From the NCBI RefSeq assembly GCF_902702915.1, contig NZ_LR738849.1, positions 1,550,001 to 1,614,000 on the forward strand: a stretch of DNA of 64,000 nt, written 5' to 3'. Position 1 is the first letter of the stretch. Each line of letters starts with the position of its first letter. The DNA is from Desulfovibrio sp. 86. Lineage in GTDB: Bacteria; Desulfobacterota; Desulfovibrionia; Desulfovibrionales; Desulfovibrionaceae. The notes under the pieces are model-generated. The model ran no database searches. It saw only the letters and a program-made list of their open reading frames with translations, and had not been told where the DNA came from. Shown here one piece after another: positions 50,042-59,227 of this stretch. The position numbers and the translations under genes are program-made.

Positions 50042-50980
50042 ATGGCACTTCTGTATTTTAAAGCTCTTTCAGACGAAACACGGCTTCGCCTCGTTCACAT
50101 TTTGCTGCATTACGAGTTGTCGGTCAACGAACTGGTGCGCATTCTGGACATGGGGCAGTCGCGGGTATCGCGGCATCTTAAAATCCTGACCGAAGCCGGC
50201 CTGCTCACTTCGCGGCGCGACGGACTGTGGGTGTTTTACGCAGCGCCCCGCAGCGGTGACGAGCGGGAGTTTCTGCGCGCCATCACCCCCTTTATCCATA
50301 CGGACGCCGCCATGCGGGCAGACCTGAACATGGCCGCGCAAATGCTGGAAGAACGCGCCCTCAAGACCCGCCAGTTCTTCAATGCCATTGCGGAAGACTG
50401 GGACGAACTCAACCGCGAGGTTCTTGGAGCCTTTGACCTGCCCGCCGCCGTATGCGCCGCCGTGCCGGAAAACTGCGGCACAGCGGTGGATCTCGGCTGC
50501 GGCACAGGGGCTGTGCTGGCACGCATGCTGCCGCTGTCCCAGGGAGTCATTGGCGTGGACGGTTCCGCGCGCATGCTTGAAATCTGCCGCCGCCGTTTTA
50601 CTCCCGAAGACCTTGCGGCCGACCGCGTTTCCCTGCGCATCGGCGAACTGAGCCATTTGCCCCTGCGCGATCAGGAGGCGGATTTCGCCTGCATCAACCT
50701 TGTGTTGCACCATCTTTCCGACCCCATACTCGGCCTGCGTGAGATACGCCGCATCATGGCGCCCGGCGGCCGTCTTTTTGTGGCGGACTTTCTGCGCCAT
50801 ACCGACGAAACCATGCGCAACCGCTATGGCGACCGCTGGCTTGGCTTTGACGAAGGCGGCCTCGCGGCCGACCTCAAGGCCGTCGGCTTCAGCACGCTGT
50901 CCTGTACACGGCAGCCAGTGGATCGCGGCCTGACCCTGCTGCTTCTCACAGCCGAGGCCAGCCACCCCCCGCGCACGTGA
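50042..50980 (+). CDS. sahR: ArsR-family regulator fused to a methyltransferase domain (SahR type)
   Basis: 312 residues. The N-terminal winged helix (about 1-85; [39 protein letters not shown]) is of the ArsR family and has no metal-binding Cys. The C-terminal class I SAM-binding domain (about 125-290) shows motif [16 protein letters not shown] and [16 protein letters not shown] motif IV. This fusion matches SahR, a repressor that senses S-adenosylhomocysteine and controls methionine-cycle genes in proteobacteria, including Desulfovibrio. The next gene, 73 bp downstream, is ahcY, the enzyme that removes that ligand, which strongly supports the assignment. AhcY levels are therefore probably raised when SAH accumulates. 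Confidence 0.85.
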   Translation: MALLYFKALSDETRLRLVHILLHYELSVNELVRILDMGQSRVSRHLKILTEAGLLTSRRDGLWVFYAAPRSGDEREFLRAITPFIHTDAAMRADLNMAAQMLEERALKTRQFFNAIAEDWDELNREVLGAFDLPAAVCAAVPENCGTAVDLGCGTGAVLARMLPLSQGVIGVDGSARMLEICRRRFTPEDLAADRVSLRIGELSHLPLRDQEADFACINLVLHHLSDPILGLREIRRIMAPGGRLFVADFLRHTDETMRNRYGDRWLGFDEGGLAADLKAVGFSTLSCTRQPVDRGLTLLLLTAEASHPPRT

Positions 50981-51053
50981 GGCGGACACGCAACGCCCCC
51001 TCCCCCGCACGATCATTAACGCACTCAAAATACTTCAAAGGATAGGAGATATC

Positions 51054-52475
<1,422 letters not shown>

Positions 52476-52509
52476 GCTGTCTCTGGGTTTTTTCAGATAG
52501 AAATGCTCT

Positions 52510-52568
52510 GTGGGGGAGGAGACCCTTTTGCAAAAGGGTCTCCTCCCCCACACCCCCTCCCCCCAAAA
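52510..52568. repeat. G-rich/C-rich palindromic repeat, copy d
   Basis: A 42-bp perfect palindrome, GTGGGGGAGGAGACCCTTTTG with its complement, followed by ACCCCCTCCCCCCAAAACT. It is preceded by AAATGCTCT, the end of the multi-hairpin family. Confidence 0.9.
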
Positions 52569-52699
52569 CTCTTACTGTATTTTGGTATGGCGCCATGAGT
52601 GCTTTGATCTGAAGGGGGCGGCTGTGTGAGCAGGCGACGCCGCGCAGCCTGGATTTTGCCAAAATCGCATTTTTCGGCACAATGGCAACATTGAAAGAT

Positions 52700-52885
52700 G
52701 AAGCATTTCCGTGTTACCCTGATCGTGTCACGGGCAGGGCTTGGGCCCTTGTCTGCGGGTCAGCCGGAGCGCATGGCTCCACCAATATTTGCTGGCGAGC
52801 GTGGCTCACCAGCACACGCATGGGGCGGCTGCCCGCCGCGTCCCTGCGTCATGACCGAAGCTTTGCTTCGGTCATTTTATTTTTG
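52700..52885 (+). ncRNA. Possible small RNA between ahcY and rnhA
   Basis: CGGGCAG (52731-52737) can pair with CTGCCCG (52829-52835), closing a region with inner hairpins such as TGCTGG..AGC / GCT..CCAGCA (52788-52814). The segment ends in a strong intrinsic terminator. No promoter is clear and the sequence matches no RNA family I recognise. Confidence 0.35.
52851..52885 (+). terminator. Strong Rho-independent terminator
   Basis: ATGACCGAAG / CTTCGGTCAT with loop CTTTG, followed by TTTATTTTT. There is no protein gene directly upstream on this strand. Confidence 0.85.
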
Positions 52886-53137
52886 CGCAAACGCGTTGCG
52901 CTGGTTCTGGCCTCCGCGTTGTAGGCCTCCACGTTGCAGGCCAGTTACGCCGAAAGGGCGGAAGGGCGATGCGTGTTCGCTGCTCACAGCCGCCATTGCC
53001 CACCATCCCCATGCCGTGTATGCTGCGCCCGTGTCGGCGCTGATCCGCAATACGGGGTTCTCTGACCACAAGAAGCCAACACTTCACGGACGTTACGGAA
53101 AACGTCAGAGCCGCTGCCAGACAAGCTAAGGAATACA

Positions 53138-53608
53138 ATGCAAAAAGTGACCATCCATACCGACGGCTCCTGCCTCGGCAATCCTGGCCCCGGCGGCTGG
53201 GCGGCCATTCTCAAGCTGGACGATGAGGACTACCGCAAGGAATTTTCCGGCGGATATGCCCTCACCACCAACAACCGCATGGAAATGCTGGCCGTTATCG
53301 AGGCGCTGACCCTGCTCAAAAACCCCTGCCTTGTGGATCTGTACACGGATTCGCGCTATGTCTGCGACAGCGTGAGCAAGGGCTGGCTGTGGGGATGGGT
53401 GAAAAAAAACTGGATCAAGTCCGACAAAAAACCCGTGCTCAATGTGGATCTGTGGCAGCGCATGCTGCCGCTCTTGAAGCAGCACAAGGTGACCTTCCAC
53501 TGGCTCAAGGGCCACGCCGGCCACCCCGAAAACGAGCGTTGCGACATTCTGGCCCGCGCCCAGGCCTGTCGGCGCGACCTGCCCCAGGATACCGGCTACA
53601 AACCCTAA
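53138..53608 (+). CDS. rnhA: Ribonuclease HI
   Basis: 156 residues, the usual length. It cleaves the RNA strand of RNA-DNA hybrids. The metal-binding carboxylates are present: Asp in HTDGSCLGNPGPGGW (about 8), Glu in NNRMEMLAVIEAL (about 46), Asp in YTDSRYV (about 68) and Asp in ENERCDILARAQA (about 132). The LKGHAGHPENE loop provides the catalytic His. The ATG has a weak ribosome site (TAAGGAA). Confidence 0.97.
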   Translation: MQKVTIHTDGSCLGNPGPGGWAAILKLDDEDYRKEFSGGYALTTNNRMEMLAVIEALTLLKNPCLVDLYTDSRYVCDSVSKGWLWGWVKKNWIKSDKKPVLNVDLWQRMLPLLKQHKVTFHWLKGHAGHPENERCDILARAQACRRDLPQDTGYKP

Positions 53609-53641
53609 CCGCCGCAGCGTAAACCGCAATACCGCAAAGCC

Positions 53642-54631
53642 ATGCCAGTCCAACCTTTTTCCGCAGAAACCGCGTTTTCTTTGCCCGCGCTCTGGCATGC
53701 CCTTGGCTGGCCGCTCTTGCGCCTGCTCATGGGCATGGCGGTTGGCCTGCTCATAGCAAATGTGCTTGAGGCCCTGCGCTGGACGCGCCACCTGGCCCGC
53801 CTGGCGGCCCCCCTGGCACGGCTGGCCCATCTGCGTGAAGTGGCCGGGGCCAGTTTTTCGCTGGCCTTTGTCTCCCCGGCGGCGGCCAACGGCCTTTTGT
53901 CAGACAGCCACAATATGGGCGAGCTTTCCGGCAAGGAACTCATGCTGGCGAACCTTTTCAACAGCCTGCCAGCCTACATGGTGCACACGCCCACCATCTT
54001 TCTGCTTACCTGGCCCGTGCTGGGCATGCCCGCCGTGATATACGTGGGGCTTACCCTGCTGGCCGCCGTGGGCCGCACCGCCTTTACCGTGGTGCTGGCG
54101 CGGCGCATTCTGCCGCCGCCGCCCCCGGGCTGTACAGCCTGCAAGCCTGACCGCAGCGAACGCACTGACTGGAACGCCGCGCTGCGCAAGGCCTGGAAGC
54201 GCTTTATGCGCCGCCTGCCCAAACTTGTGTACTTTACCGCGCCCATCTACGTGCTTATGTACCTCTTGCAGCAGTTCGGCTATTTCGCCGTGGCCGAACA
54301 ATGGCTGTCGCAGCACATGTCCTGGCTTTCCTTTTTAAAACCGCAGGCCATGGGCATTATCGTGCTGCACCTCGCGGCGGAACTGGGCGCGGCCCTTGGC
54401 GCGGCGGGCAGCGTGCTGCAAACTGGCGGCCTTTCGCCACGCGACGTGGTGCTGGCCCTGATGGTGGGCAATATCCTGTCCACGCCCATGCGCGGCATAC
54501 GGCATCAGTTGCCTTCGTATTCCGGCTTTTTTCGTCCTGCCCTGGCCCTGCGCCTCATTCTGGCAAATCAGGGGCTGCGTGCGGTCAGCATGACGATTGT
54601 GACCATCATTTATTACTACGCCAGCGCCTAA
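53642..54631 (+). CDS. Membrane protein with nucleoside-recognition (Gate)-like domain
   Basis: 329 residues with about 8 hydrophobic segments in two blocks separated by a basic loop (CTACKPDRSERTDWNAALRKA). Repeated features such as VSPAAANGLLSDSHNMGELS, LFNSLPAYMVHTPTIFL and MVGNILSTPMRGIRHQLPSY are like the Gate/nucleoside-recognition membrane proteins related to SpmA/SpmB and FeoB. The transported substrate is unknown. It lies 33 bp after rnhA in the same direction and is probably co-transcribed. A MITE-like repeat follows immediately after the stop. Confidence 0.65.
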   Translation: MPVQPFSAETAFSLPALWHALGWPLLRLLMGMAVGLLIANVLEALRWTRHLARLAAPLARLAHLREVAGASFSLAFVSPAAANGLLSDSHNMGELSGKELMLANLFNSLPAYMVHTPTIFLLTWPVLGMPAVIYVGLTLLAAVGRTAFTVVLARRILPPPPPGCTACKPDRSERTDWNAALRKAWKRFMRRLPKLVYFTAPIYVLMYLLQQFGYFAVAEQWLSQHMSWLSFLKPQAMGIIVLHLAAELGAALGAAGSVLQTGGLSPRDVVLALMVGNILSTPMRGIRHQLPSYSGFFRPALALRLILANQGLRAVSMTIVTIIYYYASA

Positions 54632-54633
54632 GT

Positions 54634-54780
54634 AAACGCTGATGTATTCCGTTTGGCGGCGTTGCTTCACTTTTTTGAAACGGTCGAGGACGGAAGAGTC
54701 CACTCCTGCTTCAAAAAAAGATCGCGCCTTGCCGAACGAAATAACTGCGCGTTTCCAGGAGGCTCGTTAATCAGAGCGTT
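54634..54780. repeat. MITE-like palindromic repeat, copy 2
   Basis: A 147-bp element with ends AAACGCTGATG and TCAGAGCGTT, matching the element at 2016-2117. It is about 45 bp longer in the middle, where TTTTTTGAA and TTCAAAAAA form an additional inverted pair. Confidence 0.8.
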
Positions 54781-54816
54781 GCCAAAAGCGCCAAAGACGC
54801 CGGGCAGGAATCGCCA

Positions 54817-55257
54817 ATGCGCAAAAAAATGGATATTGATGCGGTTCGGGAAGATTTCAATATGGGCATCATTTGCGCCCAGCAGGTACTGAGCCATTTT
54901 TCGGAACGGTTCGGCGTGCCGGAAAAAGACGCCCTGCGCCTGGCATCCTGTTTTGGCTCCGGCATGGGGCAGGCAAGCACCTGCGGCTGCGTCACCGGGG
55001 CGCTCATGGTCATGGGCCTTGCGCACGGCGTCGCCGGGCCGCGCAGCCGCGAGCAAAAGCAGAACCTGTACGGCCGCCGCGACGCCTTCATGGCGGCTTT
55101 TGCCGCTGCCCACGGTAGCGTCGAGTGCAGGGGAGTTCTGGGGCATGACCTTACTGATCCGCAACAACTTGCCGTCATTAAGGAAAAAAAGCTGTTCACT
55201 ACAGTGTGCGTTCCCCTGATATGCGAAACCTGCACACTGCTTGAAGAATATTTGTAG
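54817..55257 (+). CDS. C_GCAxxG_C_C family redox protein
   Basis: 146 residues of the C_GCAxxG_C_C family (DUF5714/putative redox-active proteins). Conserved Cys include CAQQVL (about 21), CFGSGMGQASTCGCVTGAL (the motif C..G..C-x-C, about 46-60), GVECRGVLGHD-like SVECRGVLG, and CVPLICETC near the end. These Cys probably bind a metal or form disulfides; the reaction is unknown. It stands just upstream of a ThiS/MoaD-like gene (24 bp apart), which may be its partner. Confidence 0.85.
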   Translation: MRKKMDIDAVREDFNMGIICAQQVLSHFSERFGVPEKDALRLASCFGSGMGQASTCGCVTGALMVMGLAHGVAGPRSREQKQNLYGRRDAFMAAFAAAHGSVECRGVLGHDLTDPQQLAVIKEKKLFTTVCVPLICETCTLLEEYL

Positions 55258-55281
55258 TCCACGAGCCGAGAAGGAGAACCC

Positions 55282-55587
55282 ATGACGGAAATGCAAGCGA
55301 CCCCACAAGACGACCAGCAGCGGCCCCTCCGCGCCCCTGTGGAAATTCCCGCCCACTGCAAGGTTATCAAGCCTGAACACACGGGGGCGCGCATCGTTGT
55401 ATTGCTGCAACCTGAAGAAAAGTACCTCTCACTGCCCAGGCCCAAAACCTCGCGCCAGTTGCTTGCGGCTCTGGGCCTTGCGGAAGAAACGGCCCTCGTG
55501 GCCCGCAACGGCCAGCTGCTCACGCCTGACCGGCATATCTGGCCCGGCGACGAAGTGCTTGTCCGCAAGGTGGCTTCTTCGGGATAG
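55282..55587 (+). CDS. ThiS/MoaD-like ubiquitin-fold protein
   Basis: 101 residues. The second half shows the beta-grasp pattern (PKTSRQLLAALGLAEETALVARNGQLLTPDRHIWPGDE... with VLVRKVASSG at the end). ThiS and MoaD carry sulfur on a C-terminal Gly-Gly; here the last residues are Ser-Ser-Gly, so thiocarboxylate formation is still conceivable but not typical. The N-terminal 40 residues are an extension. A good GAAGGAGAA ribosome site is present. Its neighbour is a Cys-rich redox protein; no ThiF/MoeB-type activating enzyme is near. Confidence 0.7.
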   Translation: MTEMQATPQDDQQRPLRAPVEIPAHCKVIKPEHTGARIVVLLQPEEKYLSLPRPKTSRQLLAALGLAEETALVARNGQLLTPDRHIWPGDEVLVRKVASSG

Positions 55588-55707
55588 CCCGTTCCTGCCG
55601 CGTCACACTGGAAACTTTGCCTGACGCAAGTTTCAGGGCAGGCCGCACACTTACCGGCGCAGGCAAAACCTGTTGCCCCGCCGCAGGGAAAATGGTACCC
55701 GCCAACA

Positions 55708-56382
55708 ATGTTCAATCTTGATATATCCCAAGCCCTGAGCACGCTGTCCATCGCGGCGGTGCCCGCTCTTCTGGGCATTATTCTGCACGAAGTGGCTCAC
55801 GGATGGGTGGCCTCGCGCTGTGGCGACCCTACGGCACGCATGATGGGTCGCCTGACCCTCAATCCCCTGCCGCACATCGACCCCATGGGACTGCTGGTCT
55901 TCGGCCTCACGAGCCTTTCCGGCTCCTTTGTTTTTGGCTGGGCCAAGCCCGTGCCCGTCAATCCGCGCTATTTTCGCAATCCCGCCAAGGACATGATGCT
56001 GGTAGCCCTGGCTGGCCCGCTGACCAACTTTATCCTGGCGGGCATATTCGGCGTTCTGCTATGGTTGACCCTGAACGTTTTTCCGCCTGTGGCGTGGCAG
56101 CACAGCAGCCTCTACATTTTCGCGCTCAAATCCATGCAGGCAGGGGTCATCATCAACTTCGGCCTGGGCTGGCTCAATCTGCTGCCCATTCCCCCGCTGG
56201 ACGGCAGCAAGGTTGTGGCCTATTTTCTTCCCTTAAACGCGGCGCTGCGCTATCTGAGCATTGAGCGTTTCGGCTTTCTCATTCTTTTGGGCCTTCTGTT
56301 CACCGGTCTGCTGGGCATGGTGCTGGGGCCGCTGGTGGGTGGCAGCGCCCGTGGCCTGCTGACCCTGCTTGGCATTCTGTAA
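55708..56382 (+). CDS. Site-2 protease family (M50) membrane metalloprotease
   Basis: 224 residues with about six membrane helices. The zinc-binding HEVAH (about 27-31) and the third ligand in LPIPPLDGSKVVAY (Asp about 160) are both present, as is NPLPHIDPMG. This is the compact group of S2P homologues, without PDZ or CBS domains, which cleave membrane-embedded regulators in some bacteria; the substrate here is unknown. It starts a run of tightly packed genes (trpS follows after 20 bp). Confidence 0.9.
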   Translation: MFNLDISQALSTLSIAAVPALLGIILHEVAHGWVASRCGDPTARMMGRLTLNPLPHIDPMGLLVFGLTSLSGSFVFGWAKPVPVNPRYFRNPAKDMMLVALAGPLTNFILAGIFGVLLWLTLNVFPPVAWQHSSLYIFALKSMQAGVIINFGLGWLNLLPIPPLDGSKVVAYFLPLNAALRYLSIERFGFLILLGLLFTGLLGMVLGPLVGGSARGLLTLLGIL

Positions 56383-56402
56383 TTTCATAAGGACTGTCTC
56401 AC

Positions 56403-57389
56403 ATGAGCAAAGAACTGCGCACTGTTTCCGGCATGCGGCCCACCGGCCCCCTGCACCTTGGTCACTACTTCGGCGTGTTGAAGAACTGGGTGGAGCTGCA
56501 ATACACTGAAGAAGCCTACTTTTTTGTGGCTGACTGGCACGCCCTCACCAGCGATTACGCCGACCCGTCCAAGATCCGCACGAACATCCGCGAGATGGTC
56601 AAGGACTGGGTGGGCGCTGGCCTTGATCCCGAAAAATGCGTTATCTTCCGTCAGTCCGAAGTCAAGGAACATGCGGAGCTCTCCCTGTTGCTCTCTATGT
56701 TCACGCCGGTATCGTGGCTTGAGCGCAACCCCACCTACAAGGAACAGCAGCAGCAGATCAGCAACAAGGACCTCGGCAACGCGGGCTTTTTGTGCTATCC
56801 CGTGCTCATGGCGGCCGACATTCTCATGTACCGCCCCCACGGCGTGCCCGTGGGCGAAGACCAGTTGCCCCATATGGAGATGACGCGTGAGATCGCCCGC
56901 CGCTTCAACTATCTCTACGGCGAGCTCCTGCCCGAACCCAAGGCCATGCTGACCCCCGCCGCCAAGTGCCCCGGCCTTGACGGCCGCAAGATGTCCAAAA
57001 GCTACAACAATGGCATCTTCCTGTCCGACCGCATGGCAGACATTCAGGAAAAAGTGCGCGGCATGTTCACCGACCAAGCCCGCCTGCGCAAATCCGATCC
57101 GGGCAACCCCGACGTCTGTAACCTCTTCCCCTACCATGTGCTGCTGAGCAGCCCCGAGGAACAGGCCGAAATTCGCAAGGGCTGCACAGGGGCCACCCTG
57201 GGCTGTGTGGATTGCAAAAAGATTTTTCTCAAGAACCTTGAAACCTTCCTGACTCCCCTTCAGGAACGCCGCTCCGTTCTGGACGCCAATCCGGCGCGGG
57301 TGGACGAAATCCTCGCGCACGGCAATGAACGCGCCCGCGCCTTCGCAGGACAGACCATGGCCCTTGTGCGCGAGAAAATGGGGCTGTAA
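56403..57389 (+). CDS. trpS: Tryptophan-tRNA ligase
   Basis: 328 residues, the normal length for the class Ic enzyme. It charges tRNA-Trp. The HIGH-like motif is in GPLHLGHYFG (about 17-23) and KMSKS in LDGRKMSKSYNN (about 197). Also seen are MAADILMYRPHGVPVGEDQ and CVDCKK in the C-terminal helical region. The ruvX TTG start immediately follows the stop codon, so the two are probably coupled. Confidence 0.97.
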   Translation: MSKELRTVSGMRPTGPLHLGHYFGVLKNWVELQYTEEAYFFVADWHALTSDYADPSKIRTNIREMVKDWVGAGLDPEKCVIFRQSEVKEHAELSLLLSMFTPVSWLERNPTYKEQQQQISNKDLGNAGFLCYPVLMAADILMYRPHGVPVGEDQLPHMEMTREIARRFNYLYGELLPEPKAMLTPAAKCPGLDGRKMSKSYNNGIFLSDRMADIQEKVRGMFTDQARLRKSDPGNPDVCNLFPYHVLLSSPEEQAEIRKGCTGATLGCVDCKKIFLKNLETFLTPLQERRSVLDANPARVDEILAHGNERARAFAGQTMALVREKMGL

Positions 57390-57827
57390 TTGAAGTTTGT
57401 GAGTGTGGACTACGGCCTGGCCCGCACGGGCCTGGCCGTGTCAGACCCTGACGGGCGCATGGCTTTTCCCCTGGCAACCCTGCGCCTGCAAGACTATGCC
57501 GACCGCAAACTGTTTCTGGCCGCCCTGGCGGAAAAAATCCTTGAAACCGGGGCCGAAGGTGTGGTCATGGGGCTTCCCCTCACGCAGGACGGGGAAGAAA
57601 GCCTGATCACCCGGCAGGTACGCAACGTAACCCAACGCCTCAAGCGCCGCGTGCCCCTGCCTTTCTTCTATATGCTTGAGGAGTTGAGCTCGGAAGAAGC
57701 CTGGGCGGATCTGCGCGAGGCTGGCCTGAAAATGCGCAAGCGCAAGGCCGTGCTCGACCAGCAGGCCGCCGTGCGTATTCTCTCGTCCTTTCTTTCCCTT
57801 GCCCCGCAAGAGCGGAGTCCCGCATGA
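57390..57827 (+). CDS. ruvX: RuvX/YqgF family RNase H-like nuclease
   Basis: 145 residues. The YqgF/RuvX domain is found in a proposed Holliday-junction resolvase and in pre-16S rRNA processing. The DYG-type motif SVDYGLARTGLAVSD, MGLPLTQDGEESLITRQV, LEELSSEEAW and the Asp in DQQAAVRIL match the family's active site. The TTG start begins directly after the trpS stop; a GTG start would remove the conserved strand, so TTG is preferred. Its 3' end overlaps mltG by 4 bp. Confidence 0.9.
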   Translation: MKFVSVDYGLARTGLAVSDPDGRMAFPLATLRLQDYADRKLFLAALAEKILETGAEGVVMGLPLTQDGEESLITRQVRNVTQRLKRRVPLPFFYMLEELSSEEAWADLREAGLKMRKRKAVLDQQAAVRILSSFLSLAPQERSPA

Positions 57828-58870
57828 AAACATTTCTTCGCCTGCTTGGACTGCTGTTGCTGCTGGCCCTTGCCGGTGGCGGCTGGCTTGCCTACGAGGC
57901 CCATACCTTTCTGAACACCGCCCCCCAAAGCGACGGGCAGGAAGTGCTTTTTGACGTGACGCCCGGAGCGCATTTCGCCCAGGTGGCCACGGCCCTTGAA
58001 CAAAAGGGCGTTATTACCGATGCCCGCAAGTTCCGCCTGCTGGCCCGCTACAAGGAATGGGACAGCCGCCTCCAGGCCGGTCGCTTTGCCCTCAATTCCG
58101 GCTGGACGCCAGAAAAAGTACTGGACATGCTGGTCAACGGACAGCCCGTGCTCTTTCGCATTACGGTACCCGAAGGCCTCACCTGGTGGCAGACGGGCAA
58201 ACTGCTGGAAGAAGCGGGCCTCGTCCGTTTTGACGACTTTCGCAAGGTAATCATGGACCCGGACTTTCTGCGCCACTACGGCATCCCCTTCGCCACGGCC
58301 GAGGGCTTTCTTATGCCCGACACCTATCTGCTGAAAAAGGGGGATGAGCCGGATATGGCCCAGACCCGCAGCGTGGCCGGACGGATGGTGGACAACTTCT
58401 GGCGCAAGGCCGCTCCCGTATGGCCCGGAGACGCCAAGCCCCCCGTGGACCAGCTGAAAACCTGGATGATCCTCGCCTCCGTGGTTGAAAAAGAAACCGC
58501 CATTGAAGCCGAGCGCCCCCGCGTGGCTGGCGTGTACAAGAACCGCCTCGCCCGTGACATGATCCTTCAGGCAGACCCCACCGTCATCTACGGTCTTGGC
58601 CCCAATTTTGACGGCAACCTGCGCCGCGCCCAACTGGACGACCCCAACAACCTCTACAATACCTACCAACGGCCCGGCCTGCCGCCGGGGCCCATCTGCT
58701 CATTCGGCATGGCCGCCCTCAAGGCCGCCATCAAGCCGGAACAGCACGATTTTCTCTATTTTGTGGCTGTCACCGACGGCGGTGAACACGTTTTTTCCAC
58801 CAACCTTGCGGACCACAACAAGGCCGTGCGCCAGTACCTGCAAAACCGGCGCAAAGGCCAGAACCGCTGA
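57824..58870 (+). CDS. mltG: Endolytic murein transglycosylase MltG
   Basis: 348 residues. It cuts nascent peptidoglycan strands and limits glycan length. One N-terminal membrane helix (about 2-24) is followed by a LysM-like subdomain (about 40-110) and the YceG catalytic domain. The catalytic Glu is in MILASVVEKETAIEAERP (about 220), then GVYKNRLARDMILQADPTV and YNTYQRPGLPPGPICSFG. The start overlaps the ruvX stop (ATGA). Confidence 0.96.
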   Translation: MKTFLRLLGLLLLLALAGGGWLAYEAHTFLNTAPQSDGQEVLFDVTPGAHFAQVATALEQKGVITDARKFRLLARYKEWDSRLQAGRFALNSGWTPEKVLDMLVNGQPVLFRITVPEGLTWWQTGKLLEEAGLVRFDDFRKVIMDPDFLRHYGIPFATAEGFLMPDTYLLKKGDEPDMAQTRSVAGRMVDNFWRKAAPVWPGDAKPPVDQLKTWMILASVVEKETAIEAERPRVAGVYKNRLARDMILQADPTVIYGLGPNFDGNLRRAQLDDPNNLYNTYQRPGLPPGPICSFGMAALKAAIKPEQHDFLYFVAVTDGGEHVFSTNLADHNKAVRQYLQNRRKGQNR

Positions 58871-58879
58871 GGAGGCCTC

Positions 58880-59116
58880 GTGAAATACCTCATAGTTGAA
58901 GACTTTTCCGGTCAGGCCGTGCCCTTTATCTTTCCCCGGCGGGTGGACCACGTAGACATGCGCGAACAACTGCCCTACGGCCAGGTGCTCTCCGCCGGCT
59001 TTCTCGAACTGGGACCGCAAGGCTTCATATGCTCCGGCGGTCACGCCGAGCTTGGCCTCAAGGCCCGGCCCCAGGAAGACGCCGCCATCATAGCCGAAGC
59101 CCTGCGACAACGCTGA
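58880..59116 (+). CDS. Small conserved hypothetical protein
   Basis: 78 residues, soluble, not recognised. It has strand-rich composition (KYLIVEDFSGQAVPFIFPRR, then GQVLSAGFLELGPQGFICSGG) and looks like a small phage- or cofactor-binding-type beta protein, but no family can be named. The GTG start has GGAGG 4 bp upstream, and the gene follows mltG after 9 bp, so it is probably translated from the same mRNA. Confidence 0.6.
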   Translation: MKYLIVEDFSGQAVPFIFPRRVDHVDMREQLPYGQVLSAGFLELGPQGFICSGGHAELGLKARPQEDAAIIAEALRQR

Positions 59117-59152
59117 AAGCTGAACGTTGGAGTTGGAAGAGGAAGCGCTTTG

Positions 59153-59211
59153 TGGGGGGGGGACCCTTTTGTAAAAGGGTCTCCTCCCCCACGCCCCCTC
59201 CCCCTAAAACT
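59153..59211. repeat. G-rich/C-rich palindromic repeat, copy e
   Basis: A palindrome (59153-59192), GTGGGGGGGGACCCTTTTG with TAAAAGGGTCTCCTCCCCCAC, followed by GCCCCCTCCCCCTAAAAC. It is slightly decayed in the left arm and lies directly before cobB. Confidence 0.88.
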
Positions 59212-59227
59212 TTTATTGCCGGAACAG

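Larger units (their letters stand above)
52476..53137. other. Intergenic region with a repeat and a candidate small RNA
   Basis: About 660 bp. It has palindrome copy d (52510-52551), a structured segment ending in a strong terminator (52731-52885) and about 250 bp of unremarkable sequence before rnhA. No protein gene is supported. Confidence 0.65.

Noticed and set aside
50981-51053. SAH riboswitch before ahcY
   Set aside because: Only 73 bp separate the genes and the conserved SAH-riboswitch core is not visible. A SahR-type protein regulator encoded next door explains control better.
52680-53135. Short protein genes, and a signal-recognition-particle RNA
   Set aside because: No frame has a start signal or recognisable product. 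The GGTCAG...GGAGC segment resembles part of 4.5S RNA only loosely; the conserved GGAAGGAAGCAGC core is absent.
59150-59227. An earlier start of cobB inside the palindrome
   Set aside because: The frame is open there, but the encoded Gly/Pro-rich peptide is the repeat itself, and no ribosome site lies upstream.
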